Positions 1 through 6,085 of a stretch of DNA of 11,699 bases are shown here, piece by piece. Position 1 is the stretch's first letter. Every line of letters starts with the position of its first letter. The notes under the pieces were generated by a model. The model did not search any database, had not been told where the DNA came from, and saw only the letters and a list, made by a program, of their open reading frames with translations. Made by a program: the position numbers and the translations under genes. The stretch comes from an uncultured Clostridia bacterium (GTDB taxonomy: Bacteria > Bacillota > Clostridia > TANB77 > CAG-508): positions 1 through 11,699 of the forward strand of contig CAKPKZ010000041.1 of NCBI GenBank assembly GCA_934167435.1. Direction: 5' to 3'.

Positions 1-327
1 ATTATAGGATCTGTGTTTAAAATTATGTTTTTGGTTGCTTTATTTGGAACAAGTATAACAACTTTTAGTGGAATACTAACAGTGCTTGGTGTAGCATTAA
101 TTGCAAATTTGCTTATAACTGCAGTACCAATTGGAGGAGGAACTATATCAGAAATGTTAATTATTACTATGCTAGGATATCCTGTTGCAGCTCTTCCAAT
201 ATTAACAATTATAGCTACAATTATTGATCCACCAGCAACTATGTTAAATGTGGTTGGAGATACAGTGTCTTCTATGATGGTTGCAAGAGTTGTGGACGGA
301 AAAGATTGGAATAAAAAAAATAATTAA
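1..327 (+). CDS. Dicarboxylate/amino acid:cation symporter, C-terminal fragment (5' end outside window)
   Basis: The reading frame is open to the left edge, so only the last 108 codons are seen. The fragment carries the C-terminal signature of the sodium:dicarboxylate symporter (SDF/DAACS) family: a glycine-rich re-entrant-loop region (IGGGTISEM), a hydrophobic stretch, then the substrate/cation-binding helix with D-x-x-x-T-x-x-NVVGD. The family imports C4-dicarboxylates, glutamate, aspartate or neutral amino acids with Na+ or H+ in the cytoplasmic membrane. The usual Arg or neutral residue after the Asp is replaced by a proline pair (IIDPPATML), so the substrate cannot be read off. A GTG at 13 is in frame but internal to the family alignment and is not the true start. 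The stop codon lies inside a hairpin. Family assignment is firm; substrate is unknown. Confidence 0.88.
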   Translation: MIGSVFKIMFLVALFGTSITTFSGILTVLGVALIANLLITAVPIGGGTISEMLIITMLGYPVAALPILTIIATIIDPPATMLNVVGDTVSSMMVARVVDGKDWNKKNN

Positions 328-350
328 AGGAGCAATGTTTGCTCCTTTAA
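324..350. terminator. Perfect 12-bp hairpin overlapping the symporter stop codon
   Basis: The arms at 324-335 and 339-350 (TTAAAGGAGCAA with its exact complement) enclose a 3-base loop. On the + strand the stem is followed by A's, not T's. On the - strand it is followed by a long T-rich run (complement of 311-323). It therefore looks best as a terminator for - strand transcripts coming from the tRNA gene, although it could also protect the symporter mRNA 3' end. Confidence 0.55.
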
Positions 351-367
351 AAAAATATGTGAAATTT

Positions 368-405
368 AAAAGACACTAATTAAATAATTATAACTAGTGT
401 CTTTT
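368..405. terminator. Bidirectional terminator-like hairpin between symporter and tRNA
   Basis: An 11-bp perfect stem (AAAAGACACTA at 368-378, TAGTGTCTTTT at 395-405) has a 16-base AT-rich loop and ends in four T's on each strand. It lies between two convergent units, the + strand symporter and the - strand tRNA, which fits a shared terminator. The loop is long for a strong terminator. Confidence 0.55.
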
Positions 406-450
406 GATCTTCTTCAAAATCTTTTGATTTCTATGAAAATCTATATAATT

Positions 451-526
451 TGGTTGCGGGGGGTAGACTCGAACTACCGACCTTTGGGTTATGAGCCCAA
501 CGAGCTGCCAACTGCTCCACCCCGCG
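451..526 (-). tRNA. Initiator tRNA-fMet (CAT)
   Basis: The complement folds into a full cloverleaf of 76 bases including an encoded CCA end (451-453). The acceptor stem begins CGCGGGG and pairs with CCCCGCA, leaving the C1:A72 mismatch that marks initiator tRNAs and makes them substrates for methionyl-tRNA formyltransferase. The anticodon stem is TTGGG/CCCAA around the loop CTCATAA, with anticodon CAT at 491-493. Three G:C pairs lie next to the loop, as needed for P-site entry. The T arm is GGTAG-TTCGAGT-CTACC. It closely matches E. coli tRNA-fMet but is one base shorter in the D loop. It stands alone with its own promoter. Confidence 0.97.
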
Positions 527-542
527 ATGTTAATACTTTATT

Positions 543-572
543 ATTATACATCGCATTTGTTTAATTTGTCAA
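543..572 (-). promoter_or_regulatory. Promoter of tRNA-fMet
   Basis: On the - strand, TTGACA (567-572) and TATAAT (543-548) are separated by 18 bases, a consensus sigma-A promoter. Transcription would start close to 536, about ten bases before the mature tRNA 5' end. The -35 box lies in the left arm of the palindrome at 563-601, so a protein bound there would compete with RNA polymerase. Confidence 0.85.
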
Positions 573-601
573 TATATTTTATAAAAATATATTGACAAAT
601 T
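563..601. repeat. Perfect 18-bp inverted repeat with 3-base centre
   Basis: The arms at 563-580 and 584-601 are exact reverse complements with centre ATA. Each arm contains TTGTCAA or its complement, so TTGACA is present on both strands. The left arm supplies the -35 of the tRNA promoter. The right arm supplies a + strand TTGACA (592-597), with a TATTAT (616-621) 18 bases further on. No T-run follows on either strand, so it is a poor terminator and more like an operator or a divergent promoter core. Confidence 0.7.
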
Positions 602-698
602 AATAAATTCTTTTATATTATATGCAAATTTAGGATTAAATATGAATATAAAATTAAAAATGTACTATATTTTTAAAATAAATTTGAAAAGAGTAAAG

Positions 699-1616
699 TT
701 ATCTTAAAAAGCCATTAATAATTTCTTCTTCTGCTTGTTTTTCAGAAAGGCCAAGAGACATTAGCTTTATAATTTGGTCTCCAGCAATTTTTCCAATAGC
801 GGCTTCATGTATAAGACTAGCATTAACATCATTTGCAGTAATTTCAGGAGTTGCTACAACATGAGCATTATCTTTTATAATTGCATCACATTCACTGTGT
901 GCAAAGCACTGAGCGTTACCATAGATTTTAGAAATAAATTGTTGACTTGAATTTTCTGTTGCAACAGATCGAGAGGTTACATGTGTACTAGAGTTTAATC
1001 CATTTAATTGTACATTAAAAATTGTTTTGGCAAATTGATTACCATGTGTCATGATTTTTTCTGAAACAATAAAATTAGTATCTTCATCTAGTTCACCTTT
1101 GGTCTCTCTAATAGTAGAATCTACGCCTTTTATTTGTGCACTTTGCATTTCTAAGTAGCTACCTTTTTTTAAATATACTTCTGTAACTGGATTTAAAATT
1201 CGCTTTCCATCTCCCGAACCTTCACCATAATGTTTTTCTATATATTTAACTTTTGCTCCTTCCTCTAAGAAAAATCTATGAATACCATCATGTCTAGAAT
1301 CTTTATGATGATCGTTGTGAATTCCGCATCCAGCAATAATTGTTACATTAGCATTTTTTCCAATAAAAAAGTCATTATATACAACATCAGTAAGTCCACT
1401 TTCTGTAATTATTACTGGAATATGAATAAATTCAAATTTTGTATTTTCTTTAACATAAATATTAATACCAGATACGTCTGTTTTTGTTGTTATATTTACA
1501 TTTTCTGTAATTTTACGTTCTATACCTATACCGTTTTTTCTTATGTTATAAGCTCCTTTTTTTACATTGTCCAAATTTGAGATCTCGTTTAAAAGACTAG
1601 TATCAATATTATCCAT
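699..1616 (-). CDS. SufB/SufD-like Fe-S cluster scaffold protein of the minimal SUF-like system (SmsB-like)
   Basis: This 305-residue protein belongs to the SufB/SufD family, the beta-helix scaffold on which Fe-S clusters are built with the ATPase SufC. It is much shorter than E. coli SufB (about 495 residues). It lacks the long N-terminal region, as in the stand-alone SufC-SufB pairs of anaerobic Bacteria and Archaea. The core has the subfamily's His-rich segment (GCGIHNDHH and HDGIH). The C-terminal part keeps Cys243 in HSECDAII and His270-Glu271 in LIHEAAIGKI, which match the cluster-assembly residues Cys405 and His433-Glu434 of E. coli SufB. The start is ATG at 1616 with AGGAGG five to six bases upstream. 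It overlaps the end of the SufC-like gene by 8 bases, so the two are translationally coupled. No cysteine desulfurase, SufU or SufA lies next to it. The family call is sure; the SMS naming is by size and pairing. Confidence 0.92.
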   Translation of the reverse strand: MDNIDTSLLNEISNLDNVKKGAYNIRKNGIGIERKITENVNITTKTDVSGINIYVKENTKFEFIHIPVIITESGLTDVVYNDFFIGKNANVTIIAGCGIHNDHHKDSRHDGIHRFFLEEGAKVKYIEKHYGEGSGDGKRILNPVTEVYLKKGSYLEMQSAQIKGVDSTIRETKGELDEDTNFIVSEKIMTHGNQFAKTIFNVQLNGLNSSTHVTSRSVATENSSQQFISKIYGNAQCFAHSECDAIIKDNAHVVATPEITANDVNASLIHEAAIGKIAGDQIIKLMSLGLSEKQAEEEIINGFLR

Positions 1617-2328
1617 TTGCAGCCTCCTTTTTTATCTTACAACAATTATTATTTGAGAAATTATTGTATATAATATCTTTACTTGTACCTATTTGGTCTA
1701 TTTTACCGCTCTTCATTAAAATAACTTCATCTGCAATATCTAGAATTCTCTCTTGATGAGAAATAATTAATGTTGTGCCTTTAATTAGATTTCTCATATC
1801 TTCAAATACCTCAATTAGGTTTCCAAAACTCCATAAATCTATACCAGCCTCAGGTTCGTCAAAAATTGTTAATTTTGACTGACGCAAGGCTACTGTTGCA
1901 ATTTCAATTCTTTTTAATTCTCCTCCAGAAAGTGAATTATTTACTTCTCTATCAACATATTCTTTAGCACATAAACCAACTTTAGATAAAATGTTGCAAG
2001 CTTCAATTTTATTAATATCTTTTTTTGAGGCAATTTTTAATAGGTCATAAACAGTAATTCCTTTAAATTTTACAGGTTGTTGAAATGCAAATGCAATACC
2101 TAAATTTGCTCGTTCATTTATTGCCAAATTAGTAATATCTTTTCCATCGAAAATTATTTTACCTGAGTCAGGTTTTTCAATTCCCATAATTATTTTTACT
2201 AGTGTAGATTTACCAGAACCATTAGGACCTGTAATGGCTATAAATTTGTTAGTATTTATTTTCAAATTAATATTATCTAAAATTTTTTTATTATCTCTTT
2301 CAAAAACTATATTTTGTAATTCTAACAT
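1609..2328 (-). CDS. SufC-like Fe-S assembly ABC ATPase (SmsC-like)
   Basis: This 239-residue cytosolic ABC ATPase drives Fe-S cluster assembly on its SufB-like partner, encoded directly downstream with an 8-base overlap. Visible motifs are Walker A GPNGSGKST (residues 34-42), the Q-loop FQQPVKF (82-88), the signature LSGGELKR (133-140), Walker B LTIFDEPEAGID (153-164) and the switch His191. The EPEAGID loop and the FAFQQP segment are typical of SufC rather than of transporter ATPases. No membrane partner is nearby. A longer frame opens with an ATG at 2340. That ATG overlaps the Shine-Dalgarno GGAGG (2334-2338), which sits five bases before the ATG at 2328, so 2328 is the chosen start. A strong promoter lies at 2378-2406. 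The operon order smsC-smsB is that of minimal SUF loci. Confidence 0.93.
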   Translation of the reverse strand: MLELQNIVFERDNKKILDNINLKINTNKFIAITGPNGSGKSTLVKIIMGIEKPDSGKIIFDGKDITNLAINERANLGIAFAFQQPVKFKGITVYDLLKIASKKDINKIEACNILSKVGLCAKEYVDREVNNSLSGGELKRIEIATVALRQSKLTIFDEPEAGIDLWSFGNLIEVFEDMRNLIKGTTLIISHQERILDIADEVILMKSGKIDQIGTSKDIIYNNFSNNNCCKIKKEAANG

Positions 2329-2377
2329 AAGTACCTCCATTGTTTTATATTATTTATTCTACTAGAAGTATTTTTAC

Positions 2378-2406
2378 ATATTAACATAAAAAATATTCTT
2401 AGTCAA
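2378..2406 (-). promoter_or_regulatory. Promoter of the SufC/SufB-like operon
   Basis: On the - strand, TTGACT (2401-2406) and TAATAT (2378-2383) are separated by exactly 17 bases. The predicted start near 2371 leaves a leader of about 40 bases. Right after the start lies a small perfect palindrome, TTCTACTAGAA (2357-2367), where a regulator could bind. No Rrf2/IscR-type gene is seen in the window. Confidence 0.8.
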
Positions 2407-2408
2407 TA

Positions 2409-2451
2409 TAAAAATTATTAAAAACCTTTAAAGCTCAAACTTTAAAGGTTT
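2409..2451 (-). terminator. Rho-independent terminator after the SPFH/zinc-ribbon operon
   Basis: A 12-bp perfect stem (2422-2433 with 2440-2451) with a 6-base loop is followed on the - strand by a T-rich tail (TTTTTAATAATTTT). It lies 9 bases after the stop of the SPFH-domain gene and just upstream of the next - strand promoter, so it insulates the Fe-S operon from read-through. Confidence 0.85.
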
Positions 2452-2459
2452 AGAAGTTA

Positions 2460-3626
2460 TTATTGAAATTTTTCTCCACATTCTGGGCAAAACTTTGCTG
2501 TTGAAGGTAATTCAGTTCCACATTTTTTACAAAACTTTTTAGAATTTTTTGGTGTTCCACATTCTGAACAAAAATTACCAGTGGTTGTAGATTTGCAATT
2601 TGGACAAGTCCAAGTATTAGAGTCAGATTTAGATGAAGTAGTGTTTTGTTGCCATGGAGCTTGAGAAGCACCTCCCATAATTCCACCAGAAGCCATATTC
2701 ATCATTCCTATTCCCATAAATCCGTTAGCAGAACCATTAGCATTATTAGCTGCATCTTTAACAGCATCTGAATATGCTCCAACAAGTTTTCCTTGTTGCA
2801 TAAATGAATTACTGCTAAGCTCATAATTGTCAATTTTTCTTTCAGATTCATCGTCTAAAGTAACAGATTCAACAACAAAGCTTACCAATTCAAGACCTCT
2901 TCTACGAATTGGTTCGTCAAATATATTTTTATCCATTATTTCTTTTATTTCATCTGTTTGGCTAGGCAACTCTAAAACTGGAATTTTATGAATAGAATTT
3001 CCTAATTCGTTTAATACATTTTGAAAAGCACCAATAACTTCTGATCTCATTTGAGAAGTTAAAGAAGATTTTGTATAAACATCAGCAGTTCCAGCCATTT
3101 CACTCATAAAAATAGCAGGATTAGCAATTTTAAAAGTATATTTACCAAAACATTTTACTTCTACTCGTAATGGACTAATAGTTCCAGTCATTTGATTTGG
3201 AATTGGATGTGACCAGTCTTGAAATGGCACTGGTGCAGGTGTTCCAAATTTATTGTCTATAATTTCTTTTATATTAAAGAAAAATATTGCTTGTTGTTTT
3301 GCAGATGAGCCATTATATGTGAATCTTTGCCACATTTCTTTAAATACATCACCAAATTGTCCTGCAAAAAATGAAGGTGTAGAAGAATTGTCAAATGTAT
3401 AAAAACCTTCCTCTGCAGTAGCGTCAATGACTTTACCATTATCATAAATTACGGCACATTGACCAGGTGCAACTATTATTGTACTTTTGTTTGAAATAAT
3501 TCCGTTAGAAGTAGTTTTTTTAACCATTAATATATCATTTGACATATCCTCACATCTAATGGCTTCTTTCCATTGATCACTTAATGTAGATCCTATAGCG
3601 CCAACGGCAGCTTTAATTAATCCCAT
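2460..3626 (-). CDS. SPFH/YdjI-like (virion core protein-like) protein with double zinc ribbon
   Basis: This 388-residue protein resembles B. subtilis YdjI and its relatives annotated as SPFH-domain or virion-core-like proteins. The N-terminal 300 residues show the family pattern: an IVAPGQCAVIYDNGKV strand, a FKEMWQRFTY segment, FGKYTFKI, and a helical segment ending in DDESERKID. A glycine/methionine-rich linker (about 298-325) follows, then two zinc ribbons with Cys341-344-353-356 and Cys366-369-380-383. There is no signal peptide or TM helix, so membrane contact would be peripheral or through its partner. The start ATG follows AGGAGG (spacing about five), which overlaps the stop of the upstream gene 9 bases away, so it is the second gene of a two-gene operon. 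In B. subtilis the relatives sit with a PspA homologue and membrane zinc-ribbon proteins. A membrane-stress role here is inference. Confidence 0.82.
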   Translation of the reverse strand: MGLIKAAVGAIGSTLSDQWKEAIRCEDMSNDILMVKKTTSNGIISNKSTIIVAPGQCAVIYDNGKVIDATAEEGFYTFDNSSTPSFFAGQFGDVFKEMWQRFTYNGSSAKQQAIFFFNIKEIIDNKFGTPAPVPFQDWSHPIPNQMTGTISPLRVEVKCFGKYTFKIANPAIFMSEMAGTADVYTKSSLTSQMRSEVIGAFQNVLNELGNSIHKIPVLELPSQTDEIKEIMDKNIFDEPIRRRGLELVSFVVESVTLDDESERKIDNYELSSNSFMQQGKLVGAYSDAVKDAANNANGSANGFMGIGMMNMASGGIMGGASQAPWQQNTTSSKSDSNTWTCPNCKSTTTGNFCSECGTPKNSKKFCKKCGTELPSTAKFCPECGEKFQ

Positions 3627-3635
3627 ATTTACCTC

Positions 3636-4409
3636 CTAATTTAAGTCTTCTTTATATGAAGACATTTTCCATAATTTTAAATTTATAGGTTCTAAATTTG
3701 ATTGACAATATGTACATACTCCAGAAGAAGTTGTTGGTGCACCACAATTAGGGCAGTGAGTAGAAAAAACTTTAGCATCTTTATCAAATTTAGATTCGTC
3801 ATATATATAAACAAACTGAGAAGTGTATCTAGTTTGCTTTTTTATATCTGAAAAATAATTATTATTGCTAACAATCTTATTTTTATCTTTTCCATCACAA
3901 TAATAGTAATATTCAAGTGATGAGGAAAGTGTAATAGTTGCAACACCATTATTTTTCTTGTAATTTTTTATTGCATGAGAATGAAATTTTACATTATCAT
4001 ATTTTATATTAACGTCTAATTTTCTTAAATCTTCAATTTTTTCAGACAATAAAGGAAAAATTAAATCAAGATCATTATCGTTATTAATTGAACTAGTAGA
4101 TTTGTTCTCTATGCAAGTAAATATTTTACGCAAATTACTTTCAACTTTATTATACAACAAATTTTTATTAAAGTCATTAAAATCTTTTAATATTATTGGC
4201 TCTAAAACATTAGTCATATTTCCAACACTTTTAATTCTAGAGTATTCTTCTCTTTTATAAGATGTTGCATTTTTTGCCATACTAATAAAAGTTCCAAAAT
4301 TTAATGGGCCAAGTATTTTTCCTATTTTTAAATAAATAATATATAGTATTATAAATACAGCAACCAGTATACCAAATAAAGTTCCTAAAAATCCTAATAA
4401 AAAATTCAT
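3636..4409 (-). CDS. Membrane-anchored Tim44-like domain protein with C-terminal zinc ribbon
   Basis: This 257-residue protein has one strong N-terminal TM helix (about residues 2-29). A soluble domain (about 60-205) has the layout of a Tim44-like/NTF2-like fold: a helix-rich first half (DFNDFNKNLLYNKVESNLRK), then strands with alternating residues (VATITLSSSLEYYYY). The single zinc ribbon near the end has Cys219-222-232-235. The protein is probably anchored in the cytoplasmic membrane with the domain inside the cell. It is followed 9 bases later by the SPFH/zinc-ribbon gene, whose ribosome binding site overlaps this stop. Both end in zinc ribbons, suggesting that the two proteins work together. 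The start ATG at 4409 has a modest AAGGAT site. The Tim44-like call rests on pattern and is less sure than the TM and zinc-ribbon calls. Confidence 0.7.
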   Translation of the reverse strand: MNFLLGFLGTLFGILVAVFIILYIIYLKIGKILGPLNFGTFISMAKNATSYKREEYSRIKSVGNMTNVLEPIILKDFNDFNKNLLYNKVESNLRKIFTCIENKSTSSINNDNDLDLIFPLLSEKIEDLRKLDVNIKYDNVKFHSHAIKNYKKNNGVATITLSSSLEYYYYCDGKDKNKIVSNNNYFSDIKKQTRYTSQFVYIYDESKFDKDAKVFSTHCPNCGAPTTSSGVCTYCQSNLEPINLKLWKMSSYKEDLN

Positions 4410-4444
4410 AAATCATTATCCTTAAAAAATAAAATAATGTATAT

Positions 4445-4474
4445 ATAATACACTGAATCAACAAATAAAGTCAA
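4445..4474 (-). promoter_or_regulatory. Promoter of the Tim44-like/SPFH operon
   Basis: On the - strand, TTGACT (4469-4474) and TATTAT (4445-4450) are 18 bases apart, placed about 30 bases before the ATG at 4409. The -35 abuts the hairpin at 4473-4494 that closes the preceding gene. Confidence 0.75.
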
Positions 4475-4494
4475 TGATTTTACATAAAATCATT
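4473..4494 (-). terminator. Weak terminator-like hairpin after the P-loop kinase gene
   Basis: A 9-bp perfect AT-rich stem (AATGATTTT with AAAATCATT) has a 4-base loop and takes in two bases of the stop codon. The - strand continues GACTTTATTTG, with only a short T-run, so termination is doubtful and some transcription may run into the next operon. Confidence 0.45.
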
Positions 4495-5026
4495 ATAAAT
4501 TTTGTTTTAAAATATTTTCATTATTGGTAAATGTTTTTAACCAATTATTTAAATCTTTTTGTTTTTTAAATGTTAAAATTTTATCATTACAAACATTTTT
4601 TAAAGCATCTTCAATTAAATATCTTTTCTTTTTATTATATGTGACAACATATTTAACAAAAGTAAGTGTTAAACGCTCTTTACAACCAGGAATTTCGGGT
4701 CTTTCGTTGTTTTTGATATGTATATATCTTTTTAATATACCTTTTAATTGAGCAGATGTTGAATAATCTAGCCATATTATTAAATCGGCTTTATTAAAAC
4801 GTTCTGCAATAGTTTTATTGTAATTGCCATCAATTATCCATTTATCTTCTAAAGATTTATTTAAAATAATTTCATCTCTTTGTGTTTTATCAATTTCAAC
4901 CCAGTTGGCATTGTAATTAATAGCATCCAAATGTATAGCAGGTAAGTTTAGCTCTTTAGATAAAATATTACATAAAGTACTTTTACCACTACCAGATCCA
5001 CCAACAATAGAAATTCTATTATACAT
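4493..5026 (-). CDS. Small P-loop kinase-like protein (adenylate kinase/FlaR 'topology modulation' type)
   Basis: This 177-residue P-loop NTPase has Walker A GGSGSGKST right at its N-terminus (residues 9-17). It then shows IHLDAINYNANW, the substrate-side WIIDGNY motif, and a second-strand Asp in ADLIIWLDYS. This layout is shared by small shikimate- and adenylate-kinase-like proteins that databases often call DNA topology modulation protein FlaR or AAA family ATPase. The lid-type basic segment (KRYIHIKNNERPE and KYVVTYNKKKRYL) is present. The true substrate is not known for this group. The start ATG has GAGGAGG seven bases upstream. It is transcribed alone, divergently from the DUF898-like gene. 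Fold call firm, function open. Confidence 0.82.
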   Translation of the reverse strand: MYNRISIVGGSGSGKSTLCNILSKELNLPAIHLDAINYNANWVEIDKTQRDEIILNKSLEDKWIIDGNYNKTIAERFNKADLIIWLDYSTSAQLKGILKRYIHIKNNERPEIPGCKERLTLTFVKYVVTYNKKKRYLIEDALKNVCNDKILTFKKQKDLNNWLKTFTNNENILKQNL

Positions 5027-5047
5027 AATAAATCCTCCTCATAAAAG

Positions 5048-5080
5048 TATTTGTCATATTGTATTATATTTAGACAAATA
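5048..5080 (-). promoter_or_regulatory. Operator-like inverted repeat around the -10 of the P-loop kinase gene
   Basis: The 8-bp arms TATTTGTC (5048-5055) and GACAAATA (5073-5080) flank, on the - strand, a TATAAT (5063-5068) placed about 37 bases before the ATG at 5026. No good -35 is found at 16-18 bases, so this promoter is either weak or activator-dependent. The repeat is a natural place for a dimeric regulator. Confidence 0.4.
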
Positions 5081-5124
5081 ATTCAATAATTTATACACTA
5101 ATATATGAAAATTTAAATAAAATA

Positions 5125-5133
5125 TGCTATAAT
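5125..5133 (+). promoter_or_regulatory. Extended -10 promoter of the DUF898-like gene
   Basis: TGC-TATAAT at 5125-5133 is an extended -10. A poor -35 (ATGAAA, 5105-5110) stands 17 bases upstream. The start would be about 30 bases before the ATG at 5168. Confidence 0.6.
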
Positions 5134-5167
5134 ATCAAATATATATAAATAGAAAGGGGAAAATATT

Positions 5168-5479
5168 ATGGAAAAAAATTCATATTTTGATGGAGGGTTA
5201 TTTCAATTAATAGGTTGGAGAATATTAGGAATTTTAGTTACAATAGTAACATTTGGAATTTGCTATCCATGGGCATTATGTATGATATATAACTGGGAGA
5301 TAAAACACACAGTGATAGAGGGAAGAAGATTAAGATTTGACGGAAGTGCTATACAGTTATTTGGAAATTGGATTAAATGGTTATTACTAACTATTATTAC
5401 ACTTGGAATTTACTCTTTTTGGGTTCAAATAGCAATAAAGAAATGGAAAGCTAAACATACATATTTTGTAAATGAGTAA
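5168..5479 (+). CDS. Small two-TM membrane protein, DUF898-like
   Basis: This 103-residue membrane protein has two hydrophobic segments (about 15-40 and 67-92). They are two versions of the same unit: VTFGICYPWALCMIYNWEIKHT in the first half (in part) and ITLGIYSFWVQIAIKKWKAKHT in the second. Each has T-x-G-I-x-x-x-W at the helix end and a W-x-x-KHT tail. Such repeated units are seen in DUF898/YjgN-type proteins, of unknown function. The ribosome binding site is AAGGGG, about eight bases before the ATG. The next gene starts 73 bases later without a visible terminator, so the two may be co-transcribed. Confidence 0.7.
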   Translation: MEKNSYFDGGLFQLIGWRILGILVTIVTFGICYPWALCMIYNWEIKHTVIEGRRLRFDGSAIQLFGNWIKWLLLTIITLGIYSFWVQIAIKKWKAKHTYFVNE

Positions 5480-5552
5480 AATGAAGAATTACTTTGAAAA
5501 TTTAAAAAGGCATAAAGAAAGGTGAGATTTTAAAATAGGAGGAAATATATAT

Positions 5553-6029
5553 ATGGATATAACAATTGATGTGAATAATTACAAATTAAATGTGAGAGCT
5601 GCAGGGGTAATGATTCATAATAATAAAATTTTATTACATAGAAATATTAATTCTAATCACTATGCTTTGATTGGAGGAAGAGTTGAGATAGGAGAAAACT
5701 CTGCTGATACAATAAAAAGAGAGATTATGGAAGAGCTTGGAAAAGAGATTGAAGTAAAAGGGTATATATCAACTATTGAAAACTTTTTTGAGATGAAAGG
5801 TTCAAAGTATCATGAGATAATGTTTGTACATGAAATAGAATTTAAAAATAAAGAAGACCAAAAAATAGAATATATAATGAAAAATATTGAGGGAAAGGAC
5901 TATTTGCAATATGAATGGATAGATTTGGATAAAATAAGCGAATATCCGTTATTACCTAAAGCAATAAAGTATGTTTTAAATGAAAATAAATTTCCTGTGC
6001 ATAAAATAAATGTTGATTTAAAATCATAA
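5553..6029 (+). CDS. NUDIX hydrolase 1
   Basis: This 158-residue single-domain NUDIX protein hydrolyses a nucleoside diphosphate linked to another moiety; the exact substrate cannot be told. The NUDIX box runs from Gly42 to Lys64: G42, E48, R56-E57, E60-E61 and G63 fit GX5EX7REUXEEXGU, with Lys64 in the last, usually hydrophobic place. The preceding strands (VRAAGVMIHNNKILLHR) and the following VHEIEF and YEWIDLDKI segments complete the fold. It resembles the DUF4743-free, MutT-like group found alone in Clostridia. A good AGGAGG lies about ten bases before the ATG. It is the first of three NUDIX domains within 2.3 kb. Confidence 0.9.
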   Translation: MDITIDVNNYKLNVRAAGVMIHNNKILLHRNINSNHYALIGGRVEIGENSADTIKREIMEELGKEIEVKGYISTIENFFEMKGSKYHEIMFVHEIEFKNKEDQKIEYIMKNIEGKDYLQYEWIDLDKISEYPLLPKAIKYVLNENKFPVHKINVDLKS

Positions 6030-6085
6030 AATAATGGTAAAGATTAAAATTCTGTTATATTGAACTAGAAAAAGGGGAAAATATT

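Noticed and set aside
639..690. Terminator after the SmsB gene (AT-only hairpin near 645-680)
   Set aside because: The stem consists only of A:T pairs and has no clean T-run; too weak to call.
1278..1580. Open frame on the + strand rich in Cys, Phe, Ile and Tyr
   Set aside because: It lies antisense to the SufB-like gene, has no ribosome binding site and no family-like pattern.
2450..2686. Second - strand frame in the zinc-ribbon end of the SPFH gene
   Set aside because: It is a frame-shifted shadow of the Cys-rich zinc ribbons; the regular CxxC spacing is in the other frame.
4282..4464. - strand frame at the start of the Tim44-like gene
   Set aside because: It arises from the AT-rich TM coding part in another frame; no conserved pattern.
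5472..5525. 17-codon ORF (MSKMKNYFENLKRHKER) overlapping the DUF898-like stop
   Set aside because: Too short and without its own ribosome binding site; possible coupled leader, but chance is the simpler reading.
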